Assembly (NCBI GenBank): GCA_014773175.1
Contig: VXCM01000215.1
Location: 1 to 64,000, forward strand
From: Lucifuga dentata
Lineage: Eukaryota > Chordata > Actinopteri > Ophidiiformes > Bythitidae
Direction of reading: 5' to 3'
DNA length: 64,000 nucleotides
The notes beneath the pieces were generated by a model. It worked only from the letters and a program-made list of their open reading frames with translations, was not told where the DNA came from and did no database searches. The translations under genes were made by a program, and so were the position numbers. Below, piece by piece: positions 38,674 to 49,790 of this stretch (the first letter of the stretch is position 1; every line of letters begins with the position of its first letter).

Positions 38674-40641
38674 TTAAAGTCCTCTACTCTCTGCTTCTTG
38701 TACAGGCCTAATGATGACCTCTTTCCTGTAGGAGAAGTGGGTGAGGTTGACCCTGTTGTACAGTCTCTCTTTATATTGAAGCAGGCGATATAGAGACAGG
38801 GTGAACTTGGCCAGCACCAGAGTGCAGGTGATCTCCACCACCAGCAACGTGGTGTAGGTCATCATCTGAGCCTTGCATTGCTGACTTTTGCTTCCTGCCT
38901 TGTACATAATTGATGGTAATGGCCTCTGAGAGGGTGGTGCCATGGGACAGGTGAAAATCACTGGAGTGGTTGGTGGTAAAGTTGTTTTGGTTGTTGTTGG
39001 ATGGGCCATGGGTGTAACTGTTGTAGAAGAAGCTGTAGTCATAATTGTTGTGGGTGTGGTTGGAGCCATGATGGTGGTGCTGACTACAGTTGTTGACAAA
39101 CTAGTGGTTGTTGGTATTGTTGTGGTCGGTGCTGGAGTTGTGATTGGTTGTGTGGTGGAGATGGTTTTTGTAGTTGGTGAAATAGTTGTGGCAGCAAGGG
39201 TGGTTGTTGGTTGTGTGGTTGTGAGTGTCGTGGTGTGTGTGGTGGTGGTGGTTCTGGCTGTAGTTGTAGGTAAAGTTGTGGTGGTAGTGGGAATAGTGGG
39301 ACAGATTAATTGGTCTTCTGTTAATGACATGATTTCCTGCCCTTTTAAACCCTCTGGATACTCACAAACAGGAGGAGCTGAAACGATCTTGTCAGAGTTG
39401 GCCTTCATCCAGAGGTGAAGATACTTGATGCTGCAGTCACAATGCCAAGCGTTGTCATTAAGGGAAACACTTGTGAGTTTTGGTAAAGGCCCGAAAATAT
39501 CTTCAGGAAGAGTCTGAAGGTTGTTGTCAGCTAGCTTTAGTGTGGTCAGAGATGGAAGCTCATCAAATGTGTCTGCATCCAATGATTTTAACATATTCTT
39601 GTTGAGATTCAGTTCCGTAAGCTTCTCGAGGCCCTCAAAGTACTCAGCAGATAAGGTAGTAAAGTGATTGTTAGACAGGTCTAGTTTCTTAAGTTTCTTT
39701 AAAGGACTGAATATTCCTTTAGGAAGAGTACTAAGATTGTTTTGGTTGAACTTTAACTCTGTCAATTTGGGCATTTGTCCAAATAGCACTGGAGGTAGAC
39801 CAGTCAGCTGATTCTTGTGTAGGGTCAATGTTTTAAGCTGCGGGAAGTCATCAAAAAATTCTGGAGGTAAAGCAGTCAGGCAGTTACTGTCCAACAGCAG
39901 CTTGATCAGTTTGTCTCTATGTGGAAATAGATCAGGTGATAATTCTGTTATTTTGTTTCCCTGCAAGGCAATTTCCTTTAAGTTGGGTAATTTCTGAAAA
40001 AGATCCTCAGGAATGGTAGTCAGCTGATTTTCATAAAGTCTTAGTGTCTGCAATTTGTTTAGGTTTGAGAACCAGCTTGTAGATACAGAAGAGAGGCGAT
40101 TTTTAGCCAAATGGAGCGTCGTTAGGCTCTCAAGATCATCAAAAGTCCCTTCTTCAATGGATTCAATCTCATTGATATGTAACTGTAGTTCTTTTAGTTT
40201 CTTAAGGCCATGAAACAAGCCTTTTTCCAGATTTCGAAGTTTGTTTATCTTTAGTATGAGCTTCTCCAGGTTACCAAGGTCTTTAAAAACTCCCACTGGT
40301 ATTGAGGTTAATGGAGTGCTGGAGATTTCAATGTGCTTCAGCTCTGCCAAACCTTCAAAAGCACCAGCCTCGATGAATATTGCGGAAGTATTAAGGAACT
40401 CCACCTTTTCCAGCTGGGGGTTTTCAACAAAGGCACCTTTGGGGATGGTTTTGATCCGGCTATCCACAAAGAAAACCTCTGTTACAACTTGTTTCAGGAT
40501 ACGAGGGATTTCAGTTATGGCTTCGCCAAAAACATCCTGGTTTTCTTTTGGACAGTCAGTCTCTGTTTTACATTGTGGCAATGAATGCTCAAACAGCAGA
40601 GACAGAAAAAGAATGATGATTTGTCTTCTTGACATGCTCAT
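38674..40641 (-). CDS. cpn2-like: CPN2-like membrane-anchored LRR protein with mucin-like stalk
   Basis: 655 residues. Seen: a signal peptide (about 1-23), an N-terminal cap with Cys24 and Cys30, about 14 LRRs of 24 residues (52-398), a C-terminal LRR cap (399-448, CDC then Cys426 and Cys447), a Thr/Pro-rich stalk (449-561), Cys589, a membrane segment (about 594-620) and a basic tail. Family knowledge: the N-terminal FLNT phrase and the end of the cap (LKGQ...QLICP, against LKGQ...QLVCP) match carboxypeptidase N subunit 2, and the gene occupies the CPN2 position beside lrrc15 and gp5. Mammalian CPN2 is secreted, carries and stabilises the plasma carboxypeptidase, and lacks stalk and membrane segment; stalk plus anchor is GPIb-alpha-like. 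The exon starts at 40,644, three bases before the ATG (acceptor TTTTTGTAG). A donor TCAG/GTAAGG ends a 5' exon at 40,835. Either a membrane CPN2 or a fish GPIb-alpha counterpart is possible. Confidence 0.85.
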   Translation of the reverse strand: MSMSRRQIIILFLSLLFEHSLPQCKTETDCPKENQDVFGEAITEIPRILKQVVTEVFFVDSRIKTIPKGAFVENPQLEKVEFLNTSAIFIEAGAFEGLAELKHIEISSTPLTSIPVGVFKDLGNLEKLILKINKLRNLEKGLFHGLKKLKELQLHINEIESIEEGTFDDLESLTTLHLAKNRLSSVSTSWFSNLNKLQTLRLYENQLTTIPEDLFQKLPNLKEIALQGNKITELSPDLFPHRDKLIKLLLDSNCLTALPPEFFDDFPQLKTLTLHKNQLTGLPPVLFGQMPKLTELKFNQNNLSTLPKGIFSPLKKLKKLDLSNNHFTTLSAEYFEGLEKLTELNLNKNMLKSLDADTFDELPSLTTLKLADNNLQTLPEDIFGPLPKLTSVSLNDNAWHCDCSIKYLHLWMKANSDKIVSAPPVCEYPEGLKGQEIMSLTEDQLICPTIPTTTTTLPTTTARTTTTTHTTTLTTTQPTTTLAATTISPTTKTISTTQPITTPAPTTTIPTTTSLSTTVVSTTIMAPTTPTTIMTTASSTTVTPMAHPTTTKTTLPPTTPVIFTCPMAPPSQRPLPSIMYKAGSKSQQCKAQMMTYTTLLVVEITCTLVLAKFTLSLYRLLQYKERLYNRVNLTHFSYRKEVIIRPVQEAESRGL

Positions 40642-40645
40642 TCAC

Positions 40646-40908
40646 TACAAAAAGAAAGACAAAATTCTGTAATGATGTACAAGGGATACAAATGAGTACA
40701 TAAAATTTCTACTTTGTATATTGCAGTTTAGATGGCAGCTTAATGTCTAAAATATTTTCGGTATTGTAAAGTCATATGAGGTTAGACATTAAGTGCTATT
40801 CCAGTCAAAATGGCACAGAAAACAACTTCCTTACCTGATTATATCATGTCCCAGGGTGAAACAGAGCTTGTTACAGCAGAGGAGAAACACAAATAAGCAC
40901 AGTCTCAT
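40646..40908 (-). other. cpn2-like: 5' intron and non-coding exon of the CPN2-like gene, with a possible upstream frame
   Basis: A consensus donor (GT at 40,834-40,833) and acceptor (AG at 40,646-40,645) define a 190-base intron. The upstream exon would run from about 40,905 to 40,835. If transcription starts a little upstream of 40,908, an ATG there opens a 26-codon frame (MRLCLFVFLLCC...) that crosses the splice and stops at TGA overlapping the main ATG as ATGA. The TATA position makes inclusion of that ATG uncertain. Confidence 0.6.
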
Positions 40909-40924
40909 TAGTTATCATCTGTAT

Positions 40925-41018
40925 CTATATAAGTCAGCAGGCCTGGTGTGTGTTACTTGACCACTGAGGCGTGGCGTAACATGCATCTGCAGCACAAGAT
41001 AAGAGCAGTGAAGGAAGG
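40925..41018 (-). promoter_or_regulatory. Probable promoter of the CPN2-like gene: TATA, GATA and GGAA sites
   Basis: On the minus strand TATATAG begins at 40,931, about 30 bp before the expected start. About 70 bp further upstream lie AGATAAG (plus-strand 40,997-41,003, a GATA-factor site) and AAGGAAGG (41,011-41,018, an ETS-type GGAA core). GATA plus ETS pairs are typical of megakaryocyte/thrombocyte promoters. The motifs are seen; activity is inference. Confidence 0.45.
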
Positions 41019-42640
41019 TTGTTTAGCTTTGCAGCTAATTGCTACAGTGCTCTCTGAAAGGTATTTGATATTTGGTCTTTTTTTCTGTTATCACTTGGCA
41101 TTTTAAAAGTTTCCAGAAATTTATATAATATTGGGCCCAATACATAAAATTATGTGTAGTTTTCCAAGCAATATGTCATTTTATTTATTTATGTTATAAT
41201 CAGTGCATAAAAAATGATTTGACAGTTAGATTTTAATTTGTAGAATTAATCTTTCATCAGTGACTGTTTAGAAAAAAAAAGAGTACAATACTGGTCACAT
41301 GCAGTCATCTCCAGCTAGTTGATTATATTTTAACGTCTCGTTACAAAAATCTTTTTTATATCAGGCAAAAATCAGACATACTTTATAACATTTGAAAAAG
41401 AATTGTTATTATCAGAATGCAAGGGGTAGAATTTTTTGATTTCCGTTAAGAGCTTTTCAAAAAAAAAAAAAAAATTNAAAAAAAAAAAAAAAATTCTTAC
41501 AATATAGACTGCTGTAAATGCAACTTTCATATATTGGGGACTCCTTTTGCTTTATGTGACCCATTTGAAATAAATACACTCAATCCACACTGTGTTACAT
41601 GGTGGACTTTCCACACAGAGTATCAAGCAATGCATTGTTACTTACTATAATGTATAATATAGAGTAAATGATCAGACAAGCATAAAAGGGTTGACAAATC
41701 TTTTGGCTACAGTTTGCCCTCCATACATCTCTCAACATTGTGGGAGAGTCGTATGACTGCTATCCAACCACCCCATTCAGCCAATTTATCCCCTCAGACT
41801 TTCACCCTCTTGTCAAATGGGTGGTGCCCATTTTGCCCAGGTAATGAAATCATACTAGCTTTGATTATTGATTATTTGGACAGCCAAAAAAAGGACTTCT
41901 GCGAAAATGGGATAAAACCCTTTTGTGGAATTGTGTCAGTTTCGAAGGAAAGTTTGTTGGAAAAAAAAAAAAGCCTGTGAGACTAGGCATAAGAATGTTC
42001 TTATTATCTATGTTAGAAGACACATTAGCCTACATACCTTCAATAGCTTAGTTTGGTATTAATTAATTAATGCAATTAAAGAATGCTTACTTTCAAAGTA
42101 GTGCATTTATTTAATGTATTGCAGAATTTTAAATTACAATTTTTCAAACCAAAGTGTGATTTGTGTTGTGATACCGTGAAAAATCAGAAGAGCAAGTGTT
42201 TGGGAAGGTTGGGATAGCCATTTTGAGTCAAAGTAAAATTGTTCCCAAATGTTGTGTAAAAATCAGAAGATCACCAACTTAAAATACAATTGTTAATAAT
42301 GAAAACATACTGAAAAGTAACAGTTTGGTCAGATAGGTACTTTGACAGTTGGTGAGACGTTTCCCTTTAGTTGTTGGTCCTTCATAAAAACACAGCAGTT
42401 CAGATTACAGCAAACTTGCAGAGGAAAATTTATATTTAAATATAAAAAGCTAATGAAGTCAAAGGGAAAACGGTTTACTTATGGATTCTCATTAGTGCTT
42501 CTAAATGGAGCTGCAGAGTTTTTAGTTTTTTTGTTTTTTGTTTTTTTTTTGNAAAAAAAAAAAAAACCCTTTAAATTCCACATTTTCTAAGTAAACCACA
42601 GTAATCAGTGAGCGGCTTCCCTTGGCTTCAAGAGTTTGTG
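41019..42640. other. Intergenic, cpn2-like to lrrc15
   Basis: AT-rich sequence with N joins in poly-A at 41,477 and 42,552; the first has a repeated AAAATT flank, a sign of an unmerged overlap. There is no exon. A minus-strand AATAAA at 42,106-42,111 is a possible but distant polyadenylation signal for lrrc15. Confidence 0.5.
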
Positions 42641-42645
42641 GGTTA

Positions 42646-42673
42646 CCAGTAGACTGGATCACCAGTCTACTGG
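42646..42673 (-). other. Perfect 12-bp hairpin in the lrrc15 3' UTR
   Basis: CCAGTAGACTGG, loop ATCA, then CCAGTCTACTGG, about 14 bases past the lrrc15 stop codon. The motif CCAGTCTAC occurs once more at about 42,681, so the arms look built from a local repeated word. In the transcript it would form a stable stem-loop. Confidence 0.85.
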
Positions 42674-42686
42674 CTGGTGGTCCAGT

Positions 42687-44393
42687 CTACAGCACAGAGT
42701 TCTTATTTCTGTGGGCTATATTGCCGCTGCCTCTCTTGTTCCTCCTCCAGCACACACAGCAGATAATGAGACTGCTAATGATGACAGTGCAGACCACTGC
42801 GATGATGATGAGTGAAGTGTTATAAGACTTCACACTGTCTTCCCCATGTTCGCTGTTGGTGACCTCCTCTGGCTCTGAGGTGGGTGTGGTCTTGATAGCA
42901 GGTGAGGACGTGCTGCGTCTGGGCGGGGGAGTATTAGGCTTCCTCCGCTTCTCTGTTGGGGTTGCTGAAGGCTCTTCAGTAGAGCTAAGAAGCAACAGGC
43001 TCTCATCTGTCAGCAGGGTGATCATCTCACCATTCAGGCTGACCGGTGTTTCACACACTACAAGGGTGTGGTTGGCCTTGGCTGGATACTGTCTCAGCCA
43101 GTTTCTTAGTGGCAGAATATCCTGGTCACACCTCCAGGGGTTTTGCTGCAGGAGTACCTCCTGTGCTGTAGTTAGGGCATCTAGGCTCTCCTGAGGAAGG
43201 TTGGGAAAGGTGTTGTTTTGCAGGTCTATCTGGCCTAGATGGCTGAGGCCCTCAAGGAAGCCCAGAGGGAGGGAAGTGATGAAATTGTGCTCCAAGGAAA
43301 TGTTAACCAGTTTGGTCAAACCTTGGAAAGTGCCAGCTTGCAGATTTGTGAGCAGATTGGTGTGAAGTGATATCTCTCCCACCTTCTCCAGCCCTCTGAA
43401 GGCGCCAAGGGACACATGGCTAATCTGGTTGCGGCTAAGCACCAGGAGGCGCAGGTGAGTCAGATTCCTGAAGGTGTCATCCTCTACATGGCTTAGCTTG
43501 TTGTCATACAGCCACAACTCCTCCAGGACCATGGGACCAAACACCCCTGGAGACAGACTCTCCAGTTGGTTTTCATACAAGGAGATTTGGGATAGGAGGG
43601 GCAGGTTTAAAAAGATCCCTTGTGGAAGAGATGTGAGCCTATTATGGGAGAGGAAAAGCTTCTGGAGTTTCTGAGTCTTGGAGAACAGGTCAGCATGGAG
43701 ATGGGTTATCAGATTATCATGTAGAGAGAGCTCCTCCAGGTTAACAAGCTCATTGAATGTGCCAACAGGGATCTCCCGGAGTGAGTTCTTGTTAAGCCGT
43801 AACACTTTCAAATTAGAAAGTCCCTTGAACATCTCACTAGACAGCTGACTGATATTGTTTCCAGAAAGCAGTAGATAATGCAGCTGTGTGAGAGGTTGAA
43901 AAGTTTCCACAGGTATAGAAGTGAGAAGGTTCTTACTGAAGTCAAGAACTTTTAGAGCAGGTAGGGAGGATAGCCAGTTAGGGCGGAGTACCAGAAGTTT
44001 GTTGCTTCTCAGATTCAAATTCTCCAGCTTTGGGAGATTTTGGAACAAGTCCTCAGGGAGATCTTGCAATTCAGTGCTAGTAAACCCTAAGCCTGATAGG
44101 TTAGTTGTGAAATTAAAGGTGCCCGGACGCACCTCATTCAGCACAGTGTCTTTAATCAGAAATGCGACAAGGGAACTGGAGAAATCAGCCAAATCCTCTG
44201 GTTTTAGAGAGTGGATGGTACAGTTGGAGATGTAGAAGGCAGTGGTAGAGGAGGGCACAGCTGGAGGGAACTCTGAGAGGCCATTACAGAGGATGCTGTT
44301 TCCCTGACACATGCATCCATTTGGACAAGCCCAAGCAACAACACTGAGGGAACAGAGGAGAAGGAGCATGTGAAGTTTGATGGACAGGTCCAT
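42687..44393 (-). CDS. lrrc15: LRRC15, leucine-rich repeat transmembrane protein
   Basis: 568 residues, type I membrane protein. Seen: a signal peptide (1-22, ...VAWA), an N-terminal LRR cap (CPNGCMC, 23-36), about 15 LRRs (52-417), a C-terminal cap starting NPWRCDQDILPLRNWL (418), a Ser/Thr/Pro stalk (470-525), a membrane segment (about 527-548) rich in Ile and Cys, and a short basic tail. Many N-glycosylation sites. The cap phrase, and LWLYDN plus LVLSRNQIS in the repeats, are hallmarks of LRRC15, a surface protein of mammalian stromal and mesenchymal cells linked to adhesion. The ATG used lies seven bases after a splice acceptor (TCTCCTATTCTAG); an in-frame ATG eleven codons earlier falls in the intron and is rejected. 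Possible donors for the upstream non-coding exon are GTAAGA (44,561) and GTGAGT (44,508); neither is certain. Confidence 0.93.
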   Translation of the reverse strand: MDLSIKLHMLLLLCSLSVVAWACPNGCMCQGNSILCNGLSEFPPAVPSSTTAFYISNCTIHSLKPEDLADFSSSLVAFLIKDTVLNEVRPGTFNFTTNLSGLGFTSTELQDLPEDLFQNLPKLENLNLRSNKLLVLRPNWLSSLPALKVLDFSKNLLTSIPVETFQPLTQLHYLLLSGNNISQLSSEMFKGLSNLKVLRLNKNSLREIPVGTFNELVNLEELSLHDNLITHLHADLFSKTQKLQKLFLSHNRLTSLPQGIFLNLPLLSQISLYENQLESLSPGVFGPMVLEELWLYDNKLSHVEDDTFRNLTHLRLLVLSRNQISHVSLGAFRGLEKVGEISLHTNLLTNLQAGTFQGLTKLVNISLEHNFITSLPLGFLEGLSHLGQIDLQNNTFPNLPQESLDALTTAQEVLLQQNPWRCDQDILPLRNWLRQYPAKANHTLVVCETPVSLNGEMITLLTDESLLLLSSTEEPSATPTEKRRKPNTPPPRRSTSSPAIKTTPTSEPEEVTNSEHGEDSVKSYNTSLIIIAVVCTVIISSLIICCVCWRRNKRGSGNIAHRNKNSVL

Positions 44394-47300
44394 TATTTCC
44401 CTAGAATAGGAGACAAAACAATCCATGACTTTCTTATTAAATTAGATAGACAGCTACAGTAGATGTAGCAAGTAGGTATACAGTGAGGCTTGTAAATGCC
44501 AAACTCACATTTGGTTGTTAAAGAAACTGTTCTGAAAATGATCAAGAATGTATTTTCTTACAGCAATGGCCAAACCCAACAAATAAAATCACAAATTAGT
44601 GAATATAAAAACTATTAATGTTCAGAAATTTTCACTGTTTTTCATGGAACCAAACAAGAGTATTTTGACTCTCACTAATATATTATCACAGCTCTACTTG
44701 GCAGATGTTTTATGGAGCCTTATATGATTGGCTGTTCTGTGAGGAAAATAATTTTTATGATGAGTATTAGTAGCACAACAGAATGTTCTGTATGCATACT
44801 GCTTATAGTTACACAAATAAGGGACATAATGCCTCAGCAACATTTTGTCTCCTGAGGCAAATCTCAAACATGCACTTTAGATTTGATGCAAAGTGGCAAG
44901 TTTAAGTCATTTATTTTCCAGGACTATAAAGGAAGAGACTGTGGTCTGTGGTGAACAGCCAAAAAGGAGGATTCTCTACACTTTAGATCACCATGATCAT
45001 GAGACAGTGAGTCAGGACAAGACTAATTACTAACAGTTCCTACACTCTAAAAAGCAATTCAAGGGACCTTTAACCATGACTTAATAAAATGCATGGTATT
45101 AGAATAAAAATTCTAATTAAATGACTGTTAAACTTTTTAATTTGAAAACATAATTTAATGCTGTAAGTTATCCTGAAAGAATTATACGACATATTTCAAC
45201 TTTCTTTTGTAACTTTAACTCCAATTCCTCCTCTCATTGATCAAACAAAAAACAAAAACAAAAAAAAAAACAAGTTGTTGCAACTTAATCAAACAGGTAT
45301 TTTAACTCATTTTCTCTCCTTCATTTGATGAGTTCACCTAAGACCCCACTCACTAAAACCAACAGTCGGACCAACAGAAAAAAATAACACAACAGTTTCC
45401 ATCAAGTTTTCTGAGTTGTGACAACTTCTGGTGAAATTAAGTAGAACCAGCACAGAACATTAAGTAATGGGAAAATGTTTTTTTCTTAACGTTTGAAATT
45501 GTTTCAGCCTTAGCATTTTTGTTTTAATCAGAAAGGGAACATTTGAATAAACCAGCATTGTACTTTGTTGCCTCTGGCTCGGAGCATGGCCCATACACAT
45601 TCCCCACATGATTTGACTGTTATGACTACATTTTGCAGTCTTTGCCATTAAAATCATTTATTTGGGATTTGTGTTCAAAAACAGTTTATAAATTCACATG
45701 TTCAAAAGGATGTGTTTTGAAAAATGCATCCCAAAACTGCCATTTCTGCATCGCAGCAAGACAGATTGCCTGCACATGCTAAAGGCCGAGGCTGTGCTCA
45801 TTGTTTTTAATGGCATGGGGGGCTCTAAAGCAAAGCCGTGCCAACATAATGCTCGCTGCCCTACATACAGATCTTGGTAGGACATTGAAAGTTAGTTTGG
45901 CAAGCGTTTTTTCCTCAGTGGCTCAGCTGTTTTAGAGTGTAGACTAGATCTTTCCAAGGAAGTAGTTTTCTAAAGAGGCAGTATGTCCCTCCAGTGAGCT
46001 CAGGCACAGAGGAATCAGCTTTTCTTCCTTTCTTTGTTTTTTTTTTCCATTTTCATATCAAATCAAAGAATCATTAAATACATCGTGATGCATCACAACT
46101 GTTCCCATTTTAAATGCATTGTGTGCTCACAAATGTATTGTTTTCAGGGGTGGAGTGCTGGATCCTGGACAGTATTCAGCATTGCTTTTATTGTGACTCA
46201 AATGTTTATAACAATATAATGTTACCCATACTTTCAATAACCCTTCCACATTATATTAATAATAATTTCATATTATTCAGTAAGTTCATATAAACTTGTG
46301 TGGCTCAATATGTATTTACTAAGTGGTTACACAGTTATTACCACTCTTCTTTTCTGCTCTGAGTATTCACTGGATGGGGTCAGAGGTCACATTTAAGTTA
46401 GGGATGACTTTTACCTTACACAACCACCAACAAACTGAGAGTCTCAGCTGATATCCTTCCAGCAAATTGTAAAGCTGACTTTCTAAACAGAGTTTCGCTT
46501 CCTCTGGATGTGGAAAATATAACCCTTCATGTGGTGTTCAGGTTAAGACTGCCCCTTTTAAAATTTCTACTAAAAGTAAATTTGTACAGTTATTTTTTTT
46601 TCAACTCAAACGTCAATGGCCTTCTTTTATTTTCTGTGCCTGTGTTATGTTGACATGCATGCTCCTACAAATTTAAGCTCTTCTTGTATGCTTTGAATGG
46701 GTCATCTTTATCAAAGAAATTTACCGCCAACACAGCATGTGGGTGTTTGCCATTCTAACAATCTTCTCTGTATATTTTAGCCTCATTAATTTTTTCATGT
46801 TAAGACAGAAAACCACTGAGAACTGTGCAGCCTGTGTGCCTGCTATGTAATATTCCCATTTAAAAAAATAAAAAAATAAATACTGTTAAGCCATGCTTCC
46901 CCAGTAGTATAAAATCTCCCACCCCAACCAAAACCACTGTTTGATTTTGTCTGGGATGATCTGGAATCATCTTGAGCACAGTGTCATGACTAAAACATTT
47001 CGAGTTCACCATTAATTGCTATGATTTTTTCCCTCATTTGCCGTAGATGAAGGACCAGCACTCTGTCATGAAAAGGCTGAAATAGCAGAGTGGGGAACTG
47101 CTCTGCCAGACAGCAGAAACTGGGAAAGCATCCACTGAGCTGATTAGTGTTAGATATGAAAGATTTATCTGTCATTACCCACTGAATGACAGCTTCACTG
47201 ACAGATAACATTTCAGTGTTACAACTGAAATACTCAGAATAAAACATTTTTCAACAGATTATACAATTTAATATGATAATCCAGCCTAAACTATAAGCAG

Positions 47301-49751
47301 ATTTATTATACAATCATCAATTGGCAAAATAAAAGTTGCATAATGTAAAGATAAAAGCAACATAATCTACACAGTGTCACTTTATTTCACCTCATTACTA
47401 ATCATCACTGCCTTATTATCCATTCTGTTATCTTATTTTTAGTCCTTGACAGATTCCCTCACTGAAATCTTCTTCCAAATTCCCCTTGATAAATCCACCT
47501 CTCTGTTAACAAACCAGTCTGCCATTTTCCAGAACTTACCTCTTGTTGTGATGACTGAGTAAACACAGAAAGTGAGTTGGTGTGGAGTTGTGTTATCTTT
47601 TATCCTCTGGTGCACTTCCCTTCCCTTCCCCCTTTTCTCTTCACTTCACAAAGGCTCCGATGAAAGATTCCAGTCCTCTCTTAACCTCACACCCTCACAT
47701 TTTCCTGATCTTCGTCATCAGCTTGATTTTCCTCACCAATCTGTTTTTTGCCCTTAGCTCATGAAATCTGCATGTCTTTTGCTGAGGCTTCACTGGCATT
47801 GTTCAGCATCCCAGCTGTCCTCCTCCCCCTCTGTCCCTCTGGCATGCTCATACACCCATACACTCAAACACACATTTTTGTTGTTAAATGTGGTGAGGGG
47901 AAAGAGGGGGAAGCCCCACCCTCTTGTGCCACTCTGTGACTGTACTGGATTTGTTGAAACTTAGAATTTAACAAATATGTGTTAGTAAATCTTTTTTCAA
48001 GAGAAAACTGTATTATTTTTGTATTTCTCTAAGAAAATAAGTCATTTTTTTTTAAGTTTAAGATGACCGTGAGGCTCGTCTTATGCTCTAACAGTCATCT
48101 TTTAGGTTAAGATGACCATGACAGGACTGAAAATCAGATTAGATTTTCTTACCAATAATCAGAATTACTGATATGGACATTAATGCAAGAGTTGTTCATA
48201 AATCCTCCATTGGGGGATTATAGAGTGCAAGAAGATTAACTAAAGGGAGACAAACAATTAGAACACTTCCACTTATTCTTGCCTCTGTGGAGAAAGGCCA
48301 TGTTGAACCTCTGAGCAGACGTAGGAAAATGAACTGGTACAGCTCTCAACACTGTATAATATTGAGAATGACTGTGATATATGTAACTCGCTCATGAATG
48401 AACATCCTGGTTGTATCTGAGAATATGCAAGTAATCAAGATTCCTGGATATTATACTACACAGCACTACATTCACTGTAAAAAAAAAAATATTATCTATT
48501 CAGGAAGTAGAGTCTTTTAAAGTTTCCTGACATGCATGGTTGTGTAAATGCAGCGTGACTTCACTCTGGTGGAAGGTTGAGCAGTGCAGCTGTTGGTATT
48601 AACATTCCTATGTTGCTGTAAGTAAATCCATCTGTTTTGTAACATGACAAATCCTCCAACGCAGCAGAAAACAGATAGCGAGGGTGGAGTTTTAACGTAT
48701 GGGCAGTTACTGGCTATATCACGTGAAACTGACCTCATAGAAACTTTTTTAGCTGATAGTGCAGTAGAGGTAGACATGGAGAAGAGGAAGAGCTATAATA
48801 ATTGCACAGGAATGCACATTTTGTACAAATATTTTGATAGTGGCTGAACTCACTGACCACAACCTGTGAGACCTTTCTTCATCTTGGCACTGACAAAATC
48901 AATACTATGTTGGCACACATGTTATTCCATTAACTTGTTTGCAAAGAAAATGTTTAAATGTCAGTTCAAAGTGTAATCTATAAAAACTGTCAGTATGTTG
49001 ATTCCTTTGTCAAATCATCAGGCAACAACATGAAAGTTTCTCTGCTTTACTCTGAATGATTATATATTATACTGTCTGTTGTAGAGCTTTAACGTCTTTA
49101 TCCAAATGAGGTCAAAATGTCAGGAATAAGCAGAGAAAGTTGAAGAAATATTTATATCCCCTTCTTTGATACAGAGAATCTCAACATAAATCTCAACTTG
49201 AATATGGTCCTGTCTTCCTCTGATCGCTATGTTTCTTTTCCCATAAAATCTACAAAAATAGACATTATTGTGTGAAATTCCACATCTCCCACATTCTCAT
49301 GTACATTATTCCAAGTATTACGAAAAAATTTAAACAAAATAAGCAAATCTGAACCTTCTGTAAGAGTGTAGTGAAGTAATAAGGTTGAAATGATGTGTTG
49401 ATGTCAAGTTTAGCCTCTTACAGTGGACAAGAGTTCCATGTAAATAAATGAACATGGGTTTTATACAAAATTAATATGACATAATGATTGAGATTTAGTC
49501 TGCAAAATTATAACTATTCAGTTTAAATATACCAACAGCCAAAAGCCTGTAAAGGCCAGAGTTACAAAGATTTTTGTAGAAAATTCCTCTAAATATTGTG
49601 TTTCTAAGTTTTATCTGTTGATTCAGAGACATTCCAATCAGCAGTAAAGACCAAACAGTTTATCTTTCCAATTGTTTTCAAGCTAAAATATCCATCCATG
49701 ACCTGTGGATAAACCCCTTCTCACATCCTCTCATCCAACTCACCCTCCCGC

Positions 49752-49753
<2 letters not shown>

Positions 49754-49788
<35 letters not shown>
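49754..49788. repeat. (GT)n microsatellite
   Basis: An uninterrupted GT run of about 17 units. Confidence 0.9.

Positions 49789-49790
<2 letters not shown>

Noticed and set aside
38942..39418. Plus-strand frame of 158 codons, almost all Val, Ile and Met
   Set aside because: It is the antisense shadow of the Thr-rich stalk of the CPN2-like gene; ACN codons read backwards give Val-rich frames.
44394..44426. Eleven-codon upstream extension of lrrc15
   Set aside because: It falls inside the polypyrimidine tract and intron before the acceptor at 44,401.
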